NCBI GenBank assembly: GCA_024741835.1
Contig: JAENRP010000172.1
Location: 1-64,000 of the forward strand
DNA from: Diplocarpon mali
Lineage: Eukaryota > Ascomycota > Leotiomycetes > Helotiales > Drepanopezizaceae
DNA: 64,000 bases
Direction: 5' to 3'
The number at the start of each line of letters is the position of its first letter. Positions within the stretch are counted from its first letter, which is position 1. The notes beneath the pieces are model-generated. The model was given only the letters and a program-made list of their open reading frames with translations. It searched no databases and was not told where the DNA came from. A program made the translations under genes and the position numbers. Below are positions 1 through 13,335 of the stretch, piece after piece.

Positions 1-2
1 TA

Positions 3-238
3 TGTTATTGCAGGAATGCCCGTCATATGTTTGTCATATGATCTTTCATATGACATATCATATATATGATATATCATATGACTTGCCATATGACTTAGTG
101 GCAGCCCTTATTAAATAGCTCGTAGTTAGAGAGCTCTTATGAATTAAGATACTCAATATTGTCGTTTGCACCTTATACTTCTTCGTGCCCTCTTTTAGTT
201 TACTATTAAGTTCACTATTAGAGAACCTTATTGCTATA
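3..238 (+). repeat. 5' LTR of the outer element
   Basis: Collinear with 13336-13570 over its full length, starting TGTTATTGCAGGAATG against TGTATTGCAGGAATG and ending TTGCTATA against TTGCTACA. Differences are almost all transitions. Confidence 0.9.
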
Positions 239-254
239 GGTTATAAGCCCTATA
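239..254 (+). other. Probable primer-binding site of the outer element
   Basis: The bases just inside the 5' LTR read GGTTATAAGCCC. This is one G-to-A change from GGTTATGAGCCC, the complement of the anticodon arm of initiator tRNA-Met. Drosophila copia primes from an internal half-tRNA-iMet, so the same mode is inferred here. Confidence 0.5.
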
Positions 255-900
255 TACCTATAAATAGCATTTGATAAATTCCATCGATTAGAGTCTCCTT
301 TACAAACGAAAAGGCTAATCGATATTTTTAAGTTTTACTTAACTAATAACGTATAATAAGTGTTATTTTAATAATAAAATAGTGGCTACTCCCCTTCTAA
401 AGCGCTATGCAATAATCTAAGCTCACGCAAGATTCGTTACTATAGCTGAATTATTAGGACTGATAGCTAAGATTACTAGCTTAATTGCTAAAAGTACTCT
501 ACTGCTTGAATCACCTATTTTTAAAGGGACTGATATATAGTACTTTAAACTCGAATTTAATAGTTTATCTCTTCCTCTTCCTCCTTCTTTACCTTCTCCT
601 TTCGATAACTCTATATATAAATATATAAATAAGATGTCGTCGTTATCTTCGGCTGCCCTTAGCCTCCTTAAGTCTTAAAAGCTTAAAGGCGCAGAGGACT
701 ATAGCTAGTAGAGGAATAAGGTTTTGAACCTTGCAAAGTCAAACGCCTTAACTATACATCTTTATATAAAAGCTAGAATATATACTCTACCTAAGGTTGA
801 TTTATAGGACTGTTCTATTATAAATAAGGAAAGGGATAATTGGGTTAGATAAGAAGCTAAGGAATCTTAGATGAAGCTTACTATTATACTTAATTATAAA

Positions 901-905
901 CCAGG
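901..905. repeat. Target-site duplication of the nested element, left copy
   Basis: CCAGG directly precedes the nested 5' LTR. Its partner CTAGG at 8963-8967 directly follows the nested 3' LTR; the single difference is C to T. Confidence 0.75.
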
Positions 906-1204
906 TGTTAGTACGCAGATTCCTATGCAGGAGGCAAGCTGCCCTTATTCCTAGGGTCATCCTACACAGCTATACTATATGCGATATAAGGGGTTTCGTA
1001 TATATTTCGGACGGCTATTTAGCCGGAGGACCTTAGAAGGATATCTATATATAGCTAAGAGGGACTATAAGAGGGAGGATATTTATAAGTATAAAGGTAC
1101 TATCTCAGTTATATAGAGATAGGCAGATATTATAATAGATTCTTTTTAATAATAAGTACTCAACTATATTTATATAAATATCAAATACTAGTATAGAACT
1201 TATA
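906..1204 (+). repeat. 5' LTR of the nested element
   Basis: 299 bp, collinear with 8664-8962, starting TGTTAGTACGCAG. The 3' copy starts TATTAGTACGCAG, as expected from G-to-A mutation of the terminal TG. Confidence 0.9.
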
Positions 1205-4200
1205 CTAATCAGTAGTAGCACCTTTACTATAGATAGTAAGGTTATTAAACTAAAGAATTCTTTTTTAATTTTAAAGAGTACTTAATTATATTTCTAGCTT
1301 ACTTTAAATACTAACCTAAACGTATAAAGTAATATCAATTACTACTAGAGGGGAAAAGGCGAAAGGTATGCGAATCTAGCCAGAGTTGTTACTTTAAAGG
1401 TAGATACTATCCTCTTCTACCTACGTTCTATTATATATTACAATTAAGGCAAAACCGGAGTGCAATTAGTATCCCGACTATAACTAGATAATAGTATAAT
1501 AATATATAAAATACAATCATATCAGACTTCTTTCGGACCCTATTAAGGTATAGAGCAATATCTAGATAATATTAGGAAATAATTAAAGGGAGACTATTAA
1601 TGCCACTTAATCTAAGGCAATCTTAAATACTAAGGGACCTTAAAAGGGATATAAGACCTTAAGAGGATCAACCTAGCAAAGAGGCCCTTAGACTAAAAGA
1701 TTAATATGCAAAGAACTTCCGAAAGATATTATAAGATAGTAAAAGGAGAGGGCTATACTTTACTAAGGACTTTTAAAAGGAATTCTAAGATTGGATATTT
1801 AGCGACTTTAAATCGCTAGATAAGGACGTTCGACGATACTTAAGGGACGACCTTTAGTACTATAGAGTATACGTTTAGTATAAGAAGGGCGTTTCGATCA
1901 GCTAAGCACTTTTCGATATAGTATATTAAGAAGGAAATAAGTAGCTAAAAGACTAGCTAGAGTCATAGACCTAAGAAGTACTAAACTCAGTTATAGTACA
2001 ATCTTTAAGATATAGAATAAAGTCTATTTTAAAATTTGCTAAGTCTATACGAATAAGTGAGCCACCCGCTTAAAGGGTTACTATAGCTGAATAGGAGATA
2101 CTATGCTAAGACTCGCTTTAGTAAGGATACTTTAGATATAATAATAACACTTTATAAGATAACTTATATAAAGCAGATACTTTAAAATAAACAACCGAAC
2201 GGTATAACCTTAAAAGAATACCTTATTAACCTTAATTAAGATAAACCTTAGTCTTATAATACTTAAAGATCCTAAATCTAATACTAATACCGCTGATCTA
2301 ATTAAGAGATGGATTATTGCTACCCTTTGCTATAAGGAGGGGTTTAAGAGCGCTTTTAAACCTTAACTAAAGCAACGCTTAACTATCCTAGTATATTATA
2401 GAACCTTTGACTTCAGATTAGGCCAAAACCTTTATAAATCTAAGTAAGATATATACTAAAGAGACTTAGTACTTAAGTAGGAAAGATCACCTTAATAAGA
2501 AGCTTTATATATTCGCCGATTTATACTAAAGAGCCTTAGTAGACTAAAGCATATAGTATAAAGCCTTTCCATCTATACTATAAAACTCGGCCTTAACGTA
2601 CTACTATTAGTACTTGCAAAATAAGAACTTTAAGTTTATTAAGCTAGTAAAGGCCATTCGGGCCAATTACAAGACTGAAGAGAGAAGTAGCAGATTCTTA
2701 AGGAGGTGGTTTCGGCTGACATTTGACCTATTCTAATAAGAAGACTATTAAAGGAGGAAACCGATCTTAACCCAACTCGAAAACTATATTAAAGAGCTAT
2801 AAAACCTGCAATTAGGCCTATATGCTAGTATAAGAAACGATCGATCTATTAAAGATAAACTTATATAAGGTGTTTTTAAGAATCGGCTATTTCAAATGGC
2901 ACTTTTTAAGCTACTAGCGACGTTCTTAGCTTTATTAAATAGCTTATAGGCTTGCGCAAAAGTAGTTGCCTAAGATAGACTATCTAAACCCTAGTACCTT
3001 AGTTCAGCTACTAATAGACCCTAATATCATTTAGCTAAGGAGCAAAGGCAATCTATAGCGCACTTTTCGAATAGAAAGATGAAGTTTACCTAAGGTAATA
3101 AGAGAAGAACAACCTTCTAATTAAAACCAGGCTATATAAGGTATATTATATACTAGAAAAAGGACTGCTATAGTAGTAAGCATTTAAAAAAAGAAAGAGC
3201 CGCTTAGAAGTCTCGCTATATAGTAAGCCGATAAGCTAAAGGGTATAAGCCAATAGATAAAATATATAAGGTATACCTAGCTTAAGAAGATAATAGAGCA
3301 TATTCAAAAGGCAATAGGACCGATAAGGATAAATAAGAAACCTCTTCGAAAGAGGAAGACTAAGCAATTAGTAACCTTAAGGATAGTAATATCAACTTTA
3401 CTATAGTATTCCTAGCTTTTAAGAGAGAATATAACTCGAAAACTATATTTAACTAGCTTGAAAAGCAAAAGGCTGAATACCTCTTAATAATAAGGGTTAA
3501 TAAACCGATATAAACGGACCCTAAGGTGTTTATAACCTAGTAGATAGATCAATTCTTCTAAGGATTCCTAATTAATATAGGTACCTTAAATAAAAATATA
3601 AGAGGAATCAACTAATTCAAAGCCCTGCAAAACATATAAGATGCAGTTCTAGCTCTACTCAGCGCTGAAAAGTATAAAATTACCTTTAAGGCAGGTTTGC
3701 GAAATGCAATTAGCAAGATAACTATTCAAATACCAGTAGGCCCTATAGAGTTCTTAATTATAAAGGCAGATATACTATTTTTAGTTTGCTTATAATAACT
3801 TAATAAAATAGGAGCTAAATATAATAATCTGCGCAATTTGCTTATAATCGGCAAGGAGAAACACTTAATTATTAGAAAATATAAGTACCTATAGCTCTTA
3901 TTTAATATAATAAAGCAACTTCTAATAACTTTAAAGGGTATAATTAATATATACTACTTAATAGAAATAGAGATCTAAAGGCTATATAAAAGATTCGAAC
4001 ATCTATTAGTAAAACGCCTTAAATACCTCTTAAATTAGGCCGGTTATAATATCGACTCTAGCATTATAGCAAAAGTAAAGGAAATATGCTAATATTATCA
4101 ACTCTACGCCAACGCTTTTTATAGATTCCAATTCAAGCTATAAGATAATATTAACTTTAATTATACTATATATATTAATATTACTTAATTTAATAGAAGG

Positions 4201-6870
4201 AACGCCCTTTATATAGTTGATAAAGCGACGGGATTTAGAGCCGCAAGGTTCTTATAAAAGGGAATAGAAGCATATTCGGCCGACGCAGTATTTTAAGCCC
4301 TTAAATTAGCTTAGCTAAATACGTATATTAGACCTCCTAATTTTATAATATATAACTATAGTATTAACTTCAACTTAGCAGAGTTTAGAAGCTCTTTAAA
4401 ATTTGTAGGAATAACCTTTAAACTAGTTCCTATAAAGGCGCACTACTCTATTAGCAAGGTCGAATGGTATTATCGCCCTTTAAGACGTACCTTTAAAATA
4501 ATAATAGCTAAATACCCCTAATTAAGCGACGATAAAAGGCTGCAAATGGCTATTAAAGCAGTTAATAATATAGCAGGGCCTAATAGGATAATTCCTACCC
4601 TACTCGTTTTTAAGGCATATCTAAGGCTAATTGAATTAGATCTACTAAATCCGTTAGTAGAATAGAAGGCAGCAATAATTAAGAAGGCTATAAAGGAAGT
4701 TAGGAAGATATATATTACTTATAAGGTTAATAATACTTTAAGTATAAGGAATGGCCTTAGAACTACTTATATCTACGATTTAAGGCTGAAAGACCTAGTA
4801 TTAGTATATTAAGAGAAGGGAGGATAGATAGGCTTATTCGAGTTCCTAGGCTTAAAGAACGAAACCTATATAGTTAATATTAGTAGTAGAATAAAGCACT
4901 TTAGGTCAATAAGCGTACGCCTATTTAAAATCGATAATAAAGAAAACTGCTTAAAGGAAACTAAGGAAATTAAAGGAATTAAACCTAAGGATCGAACGAC
5001 TATTAAAAGGGAGTAGAACGCAACTGATATTAATAAAGAAGTAGAGCCCTCTTACTTAATTAAGCCGTAATTTAATAGCCGCAAGCAATTGCCAAAAGTA
5101 GAGGTTCCCTTTATTAAGCCTATTTCCAGCCTTCTTACAATTAATAACAACTATAATACTAAGATATAAATATCCTTTAGAGCAGACGATAAGCTATATA
5201 TAGCTAAATCGGAGGTATTTTTAATAAAGAAGGAGAATAGGGACTAGGAACTATTGCAAAAGCTATAGGTAGAAAATAAGATTACTACTCTTAAGCGCCC
5301 TTTCTAGCAATCTCGCCTAAAGGAGTACTAAAGGCTAATAAATAGGAGGGTATTTATACTAATAAATAAAAATGACCCTACTATAAAAGGCAAAAGGATC
5401 TTCAAATTAAGGATAGTTGATAAGATAAAGGAGAAGGAGATAAATCACTTATTTAAGAAATCATACCTAATTATATAAGCCTAGAATAATACTAGTAAGA
5501 AGGAGGAAGGTATAATCACTTAATCCCTAACTATCTAATAAGCAAGCTAATGCCTTTTAATATCACTTTTAGTATCAATCTAGGAACACTTTAAAGAATA
5601 GGGCAAGAAGGGCATTCTTAGCCTATAAGATATTATATAAGTATATACCTAGGCAGCTTTAAAGCTATTACGCAATATATTTGTATTTCCCTTATAAGAT
5701 ATTGCTAAGCTATTCCCTATAGGTATAGTCTTTAAAGTAGTACTGCTACTCTATAGCATTCCCGAATTAGGAAACTACTAGTTTAGCACCTACTATAAGC
5801 ACTATCGCAGCAATCTTAGTATAGCTAATTCAACTTATAACCCCTATCTATTATTAACCTTAAGCACTTCTCCCTTTTTTAATATAGTAGGAATACAAAC
5901 GGATAATACTTTAATACTTAAAGAAGCAGACTTTTTAAAAAAGGAGGAGGATAAGATCAAAAGGGTAGGATTCCTTATAAAGCTAATATAGCACCTATCG
6001 AGCACCGAATCACTAGCTTTTAATAGGTATATTATTTCCTAGGAAGGAGATATAGTATATATGCAATAAAAGGGCCAAGGCCAAAGGCTAGAACTAGTTA
6101 ATACTTCTTAAGAGGGCTATAAGTAATAATACTTAGAGCAAAGAGTAAGAGGAGCTTATTTAGCTATAATCTGCTAGCTAAAAGCTTCCTTCGATTTATT
6201 AGCAGTAGCCTAATACTAGGATCTAATAGTTTAAGATGCAGAGAATCTGAATAAGCGACTTAAATGGATCTGAAATAACCTTAAAAGAGGCCTAACCTAC
6301 CTTACTATTAATTTGCAAAACGCTAAACTATTCGCATTTATCAATAGATCTTTTGCTAATAATAAGGATTTAAGCTCGCAGATCGGCTATATTATTATAC
6401 TAGCTACTAAAAAGGAAGGAGAATCGCAGTTTACTTTAAAAGGCAATATTCTATACTATAGTTTAATAAAGTGTAAGAGAGTGATAAGAGCTATACTAGC
6501 CTCTGAACTATATGCTATAGTAGTAGGTATTAATATACTAGTTTCTATAGCTACAACAATCGATATAGTAATAGCTAAGCTAAGTCTATCCTACCTCTTT
6601 ACTATTATATATATAGATTCCCTCTCCTTATATAAGTGTATTATCAAATTAGGCACTATAAAGGAGAAGCGATTGATGATCGATATAATAGCTATTTGAT
6701 AATTATACAAAAATAGGGAGCTTATAGAGATACGTTAGATCGATGGCGCTAGTAACCCTGCTAACGCTATGATAAAAGCCAATCTAAATCAGGCCCTTTA
6801 GCAACTGGTAAATACTAATTTGATAACTATTAAGAAGGAGGGATAGGTACAAAGGCCTATTAGGGTATAA
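1205..6870 (+). pseudogene. Gag-pol relic of the nested element
   Basis: The plus-strand frames give a recognisable but broken polyprotein. Legible parts are an integrase zinc-binding region (about 3970-4130), an integrase core with a VEWYYRPLRR-like segment (about 4460), an RT region with GIQTDNTLIL (about 5885) and an RNase H open for 128 codons (6313-6699). Stops are scattered throughout, so no functional product is expected. Which bases were original codons is inferred from family knowledge. Confidence 0.85.
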
Positions 6871-8663
6871 CTAGACTTAAAAAGGTCTTAGATTGACGAT
6901 ATTTGATATTTTTTAATTGCAAGCTATTGGTAATTTTTTTATTTATTTTTTTTTATTTTACTATAAGATATATTCCTATACTTGCTATTACTACCTTCTT
7001 TTTATCTTTTCTTGCTTATACTTGCTATTACTACCTTCTTTTATCTTTTCTTACTTACCTGCGCGTACTTGCATTTTTTTATCACTTAAGCAGTACTTAA
7101 GAAGGAGGTTATAGCAAAGCAGCGATTATTATATTACTAAAGATAATAATCTACTAACAATTCTACCCCTGATAAGCACCTATCCTAAGTACTAGGATTT
7201 CTAAAGTGTAGATCCTTAAACCCTTAAGGCTTAGAAGTCTTACTACTTAAAGCAGCGGCCAAGTTGGCCTACTCCTCTTAAGCTTATACTTAAGTAAGAG
7301 CGGCCGCGATCTCCTTTAGATTCGGTTTATTTAAATTATTAAAATCTAGATCCCTGCCCTTTAAAGAACCCTTAGAAGGGACCTATCTGCCCTTGCCCTT
7401 TTAGCAGTAGATATTATTAAAAGGAGCCTAAGAATGGCCCTTAGCTAAGCTAGATAGCCCCTTTATATATTAAAGGGCGCTAAGCACCTTAGCGCCTTAA
7501 GTCTTAAGACGCCTAAGGGTAGCATTACTACCTTAGATAGCGCGCAATAGATCTTGCAAATAGTTAATTATTAATATTAGATAGATTTAAGGGCACTTAT
7601 AGCTTACTAAGTATTCGCAAGGTCGATACTATAGTAGAAGGCATAAGCTTCGTTTAGCTAAGCTAGCTAAAGGGCATCCTAAGTCTTTAGGACTATAGAG
7701 ATTTATATCTAAGTCTCTTTAAATAGGATTTAGGCCGCCTTTTAAATCGATTTGATATTGCTATTAACTTAAGCATCCTAGAGGATAATATACTTATCCT
7801 AAGCCTAGATAGGTATTTAGAATAGATATCTATTAAAGGTTATTAAAGCATAAGGATATTAAAGGGCACTTATTAAGATATACTTTGCCTATTGCGCAAT
7901 GCAGTAATCATACTTCTTAAAAGTAAGAGTATTAAATGCGCATATATAGCTAGTATTATTCTTACTAGCCTCCTTTCTTAATATCATATGCGTATAATAT
8001 ACGCATAGCATCTAAAAGGCCTTAGGCAGGTCCTTAGGATTGCATTCGAGCACTATCCAAGTCAGTAAGGTATATATTAGAAGAGGTCGGCTAATAATCG
8101 GAGCACTTACTAATAATAATAGTATTAATAGAATGATATAAGATAAGATCTACTATAGGGTTAATCAACTCAGAAGCAAGAAGGGGAATCGACCTACTTA
8201 TAAGAAGTGGGAGTTGGAGTTAAGAGATCAAAGGAGAAGGGAAGCTTAATATATATGCCTTCTTAAAGGCCCCTCTTTTCCCTTTTATAGATTATTATAA
8301 TTTATAACTATAGTGGATTATAACTCTAGATGACTCCTTAATAAAGAGTCTTAAACCTATTAAAACGCAACCAGACTATAATCGCATTACTATAAGGCTT
8401 GAATAAAGACTTTAGATTGCTTCTATTACTTAAACACCTTTCCTTTCCCTCTTTACTATTTGCCTTTATTTTTGCTATTCTACTTTATATATACTATCCT
8501 TATCACCTATTATATTTGCCTTTGCTATTAAGCTATTTATCTTTGCTATTTTATTCTTTATTGCCATTTGATTATTTGCTACCGATCTACCTCCTTTATA
8601 TACCTATTTTATATACTTCCTTATGCGAGTTGAAAAGGTCTTTTCAAAAGAAAGTACTGCTGG
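6870..8663. other. Non-coding 3' part of the nested element
   Basis: 1.8 kb of very AT-rich sequence between RNase H and the 3' LTR. It opens with pyrimidine-rich plus-strand DNA and a 40-bp tandem duplication; no protein domain was recognised on either strand. A polypurine tract is not obvious just before the 3' LTR. Confidence 0.6.
6977..7055 (+). repeat. 40-bp tandem duplication, pyrimidine-rich
   Basis: Two adjacent near-identical copies beginning TATACTTGCTATTACTACC at 6977 and 7017. They differ by a one-base T-run difference and one G/A change. Confidence 0.85.
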
Positions 8664-8962
8664 TATTAGTACGCAGATTCCTATGCAAAAGGCAAGCTGC
8701 CCTTATTCCTAGGGTCATCCTATATAGCTATACCATATGCAATATAAGGGGTTTTGTATATATTTCAAATGGCTATTTAGCCAGAGGACCTTAAAAGGAT
8801 ATCTATATGCGGCTAGGAGGGACTATAGGAGGGAGGACATTTATAAGTATAAAGGTACTATCTCAGTTATATAAAGATAGGCAGATATTATAATAGATTC
8901 TTTTTAATAATAAGTACTTAACTATATTCACGTGAATATCGAATACTGGTATAGAACCTATA
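8664..8962 (+). repeat. 3' LTR of the nested element
   Basis: 299 bp, the same length as the 5' copy, ending TATA against TATA and followed by the CTAGG target duplication (8963-8967). Confidence 0.9.
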
Positions 8963-8967
8963 CTAGG

Positions 8968-11900
8968 CCTATTAGCTTTTATAGAAGGCGATAAATCTGC
9001 CTTAGATATATAAGAAGCTCTTTAAAAATAGTATAAAGGATCTGGAATAGTACTTGAATATAACGCTATCCAGACTTACGTTACTATTAAATATAACGAC
9101 TTTAATTCACTTAAAGCTTATATCGTCGCTTTTAGGCTTTCAATTACTAAATTGGAAGCTCTCGACTCTGCCCCTCCCTTTTACTAGTACCCTATTATAT
9201 TTATTGCTAGCTATTCTAATAGATGGCCTATTTAGGCAGATCAATAATGCTCTAACCTTCGCTTAGCTATAGTAGCTAAACGAAAATCAGAGATTACGCT
9301 TAAAGCTCTTATTAAAGATATTATTAATAAAGCTCGAGCCTTATAGAGTTTAAAGATAAACGGAACCGTCTTATACAATAATAAATCGGCTAGCAAGCCG
9401 CATTCCTCTAATAAGAAGTCAGAAAATAAAAGAGGTTTTAAAGACTTAAAGAAGAGCACCTCTAGGAATACTACTAACTCCCTTAACTCCCTCTATCCTT
9501 ATTATAAGCAATTAGAGCTATACTATAAGGCAGAAGATTGCTTTGCAATTAATAAATCGAAAAGAGAGGCCTAAGAGAAGGATTTAGGGAAGAAATACGT
9601 ATTCCATCACCTTAAAGGTAAGGACGATAAGTCCTTACCATTATTACTAAAAGGTAAGAAGCCTTTTAAGAAGACTTAGAAGGAAGACAAAGAGTCAGAT
9701 AATAACCTCTTTAGGCATACTATACTATTACTAACCCTAGGGCCAATTCTCACTCGCAAGCCGGGCCTAGGAGTCAATTTATCACTAGGGCCAATTTCCA
9801 CTCATAGGCCAGGCCTAGGACTTAGTTCTTCTACCTCTTACTTCTTATTAAAATTAAGGAATCGTTGGCTATACGATATAGGTGCTAGTGAGCATATCTT
9901 TAATAATCTCTCTAAGTTCACTTCCTATACTACTCAAGATAATCTACCCTCTTTAAGTATAGTTAATAGATCTATTCAACCTCTTAGCATTAGCACTTGC
10001 AAAATCAATGCACTTAAATCAAATAGAAAGGTATATATTCTTAAGTTAATTAATACTCTTTATATACCTTAATCACTTATCTGCTTATACTTAGGTAGTA
10101 AGCTTAATAAAATCAAAGGCTTTTATCGAAATAGCAAGCTATTCCTATTTAATAAAAAGGAAATTTGCACTATTAATAATAATATATATATTAATAAGAA
10201 ATAGCCTTCTATTAACTCCTTTAGTTATATAAGTGGATATGCTCTCTTAGCTACTATTAAGAATAGACCTCTTAATATTAAGCTCTAGTACCATCGATTA
10301 GGCCACACTAGCCTATAAACGGTTAGAAAGACCTAATCTACTATTACTAATATATAGATTAAGGAAATAAAATTAAAGAAGATGCGAATTTGCGCCCTTT
10401 ATAAGAAAGGCAGACCTCTCTAATATATTAATAAACGTTTAGCTCGCCTTTGACTTATAAAGGCACTTAATAAGCTATATATTAATATAGTTCATCTAAA
10501 GCCAACTGGCCTTAATAGCTATAAATACGCTTCTATCTTCACTTGCGCAGCTATAATAGCTAAGTAGGAATGGACTTATATAAATAAATCTAATGCCTTT
10601 AAGGCAAATAAGAAAATGATCAGCCTTTTATAAACTTAGTATAATTGTATAATTAAGTAGTAGAGAACTAATAGAGGCAAGGAGTACTCTTTTATATAAA
10701 TGTAAATACTTATAAAAAACCTTAGTATAATTTTAAAGGAATCTATTCTATATATACTAGAATAAGATAGCAGATCGGAACGATCAATTCGTATACTAAT
10801 GGAAAAGTTGCAAATAGCTATAATTAATTAAAATATTCCCTCCTTTCTCTAGCCTTACCTCCTTCTTTTGGTAATATATATTACTAATCTTACTACCTCT
10901 AATATTTTAAGTAGCAAGACTTTATATAAGGTCTTTTAGGATAATATTAAGCCTAATAAGCCTTATACTCCTTTAGTTAAGCATCTTCGAGTACTAGGCT
11001 ATTGCATCTATATGCTAATTGAGAAAGAAAGGCGAACTTAAAGTAATAAACTTGCTTTAAGAGCAGAGGTAGGTACTCTTATTGGATTTAATAGTAGAAG
11101 TATCTATTAGATTTATATACTATTGCAAATAGGTGAAAAGATTATTCGATTATCTTACATTTAATTTAATAAAGATGGCCTAATTATAAAGCTATAATTA
11201 AAGGGTGATTTGACTCCTGGTCTGGGACCGCAAGTCAATACTGACTCTTATAATAATTTCACTCCCGGGCCGGGACCAGGAGTCAATTCTGATTTAAGAG
11301 AAGCTAAGCTTCTAACTCTAAGAAAGAGAGAAAGACCTCTTAGTTTAAAGAACAAGGCTTACCCTTAGCCTTTTAAGAAGAGAGCTACTTGCTCTACTAC
11401 TCTTAGATTCAAAGCTAATAACTCTAATAATAAGGAAGCTTATTTAAGCGCCTTCTATATGGCCTTACTTGACTCTCCTTACCCAAATGACTTGAAAATA
11501 GTCGAATAAGCCCTCTCTTGCGCTAATATTAATAAATAGCGATCTGCGATCAACTTTAAGTATAATTCCCTCGCTTATAAGAATATATAAGTAGTAGTAA
11601 AACGCTTAGAACTCTTTAAAGATAATAGAGTACTTAGATTAAGACTTATTTTTAAAATAAAAAGAGACTAAAACAGGGAAATCTCCTAATAGAAGGTTAG
11701 ATTTATTATATAAGGCTATATATAACGATAAGGTTAAGATTACAATTAGACTTTTACTAGAGTTTGCAAATCTATAGTTTAAAAGATCGCAATTGCGCTT
11801 ATAGCGCTATACGACTTTAAGCTAGATTAATTCGATATTAAGATAGCTTTCCTTAATTTAGAAGCTGACTCTAATATCTATATTAAGTTACCTCTTAAAT

Positions 11901-13090
11901 ACACTTAAGATAAGGTTATTCTTTTACCTTAAGACTACTATCTTAAGCTTTTTAAGGCCTTATATAGCTTAAAGTAATCTCTACGACTATAGTAAGAAAA
12001 GCTACGGTCTAAGCTATAAAAGCTCAATTTTCAACCTTTTGATATTAATAATTATATATATATTAACCGCGCCTCTTAGATTCTTATTATTACCTATATT
12101 AACGACTTCCTTATAGTAGCAAAGAAGGGTAATATATATAATAAGTTTAAGAGAGATCTTTGCAACCTCTTCGAGATTATAAGTAGCGAATTAGCTAATT
12201 ACTTCTTAAGAGTACGTATAGTCAAAGATCGATAAAATAGAACGATCTTGCTTTATTAAAATGCCTATATTAATAAGGTTCTTAAACGTTTTTATATAAC
12301 TAATTGCAAGAGCGTATTAACGCCTTTTGCTAATAGCTATAAAGTTCATATGGTTAAATTTGAAGGCCAAGCCACTTTATAGGAAGTGAAGCTATATTAG
12401 GAGATCTATAGTTCTTTATAGTACCTTGCGCACTATATGCATTAGGATATATTATACTACTGCTCTATTCTTAGCAAATTCCTTACTAACCCTTTGCTAT
12501 AATATATAGTAGCTTTAAAACGAGTTTTATAATACTTATAAGGAATGCGATTCTATTATACTACCTTCGGAAGTAAAACAACTGACCTAGAGCTTTAGAA
12601 ATTGCATAGCTATTGCAATTCTAACTAGGTAGGTAATAAAGGAAGTAGAGCCTCCTATTCTAAGGCCGTCTTCTTCCTTAATAATAGTATAATTACCGCC
12701 TCCTTTAAGTGATAGACTATTATCGCTCTCTTATCTATAGAGGTAGAGTATATCGCTATATGCAAATTCGTATAAAAGGCCTCTTAAATACGCTAGGTAT
12801 TTAAGGAAATGAGCTACGCTAGCGATAACGCTACTAAAGTCGAGATGATCTGCGATAACTAAGGAGCCCTTTATCTTATTAAAAACCCCAAATATTACTA
12901 GAGAACGAAGTATATTAATATCAAGTTCTATTATATTCGGCAAGAGCTTCGGAACGGCCATTTGGACCTTTGGTATACGAATACTAAAGATAACGCCGCT
13001 AATAGACTCACTAAAAGCTTAAATAGCTCTAACTACGCTGCCTTTATTAAATTGTTAAATATAAAGGTTCTGCACTTTGATTAAAGGGTG
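8968..13090 (+). pseudogene. Gag-pol relic of the outer element (right part)
   Basis: Continues the element broken at 905. Landmarks: a degraded CCHC knuckle ending KAEDC (about 9500-9545); a protease active-site region WLYDIGASEH (about 9864-9895, the Ser after Asp replaced by Ile); the integrase zinc region with HRLGHTSL (about 10290); integrase core (about 10470-10760); RT with FKLDQFDIKIAFLN (about 11815) and an INDFL segment in place of YVDDL (about 12100); RNase H with SIEVEYIA (about 12735) and a tail ending near 13085. Dozens of stops and missense changes make it non-functional. Confidence 0.85.
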
Positions 13091-13181
13091 ATTTTTTTTG
13101 CACCTCTATTATAGGGTGATTTTTTTTTACACTTCTATTAAGGGGTGATTTTTTACTCCCGGGCCGGGCCCGCGAGTTGAT
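9748..13181. repeat. Five copies of a GC-rich quasi-palindromic module inside the outer element
   Basis: Similar modules of about 28-36 bp lie at 9749-9780, 9798-9825, 11211-11239, 11260-11288 and 13155-13181. They share a core like ACTC(C)...GCCGGG.CC..GAGTCAAT, readable in either direction. The first two lie before the protease, the middle two in the linker before RT, the last in the 3' non-coding end. They stand out from the surrounding AT-rich DNA. Confidence 0.65.
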
Positions 13182-13210
13182 TTTGACTTATTAAGGGGTG
13201 GATTTCGCGC
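13080..13210 (+). repeat. Repeated polypurine-like motif at the outer element's 3' end
   Basis: AA(G)GGGTGATTT-like motifs recur near 13083, 13114, 13139 and 13192, and once more near 11200 beside the GC-rich module. The true polypurine tract, AAAGGGG at 13329-13335, directly abuts the 3' LTR. Confidence 0.6.
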
Positions 13211-13335
13211 TAGCGAACTCTACTCTATTTCCTATATCTGTAGGTTGATTTTTCATACGAAACTATAGATTATAACAAAAGTTATAATATCATATGTATT
13301 GCTGGCGAGTACCTTTAAAGGTCTCCCTAAAGGGG

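Larger units (their letters stand above)
239..905 (+). pseudogene. Left part of the outer element's gag region
   Basis: Stop-riddled sequence between the outer 5' LTR and the nested insertion. The Copia body resumes at 8968, so this is the separated 5' part of gag. No domain can be read confidently in it. Confidence 0.6.
906..8962 (+). mobile_element. Nested Copia-type LTR retrotransposon (8.06 kb), RIP-degraded
   Basis: Two 299-bp LTRs (906-1204 and 8664-8962) flanked by CCAGG/CTAGG. Relics run gag (about 1300-3400), protease (about 3540-3800), integrase zinc region and core (about 3970-4950), reverse transcriptase (about 5290-6270) and RNase H (about 6310-6830). Integrase upstream of RT makes it Copia, not Gypsy. 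The RNase H contains FANNKDLSSQIGY and KRLMID, and the integrase has GPPNFII, both typical of a fungal Copia lineage. It is longer than most Copia elements because about 1.8 kb of non-coding DNA lies between RNase H and the 3' LTR. Confidence 0.9.

Noticed and set aside
906..8962. Nested element as Gypsy-type
   Set aside because: Integrase relics lie upstream of reverse transcriptase, which is the Copia order.
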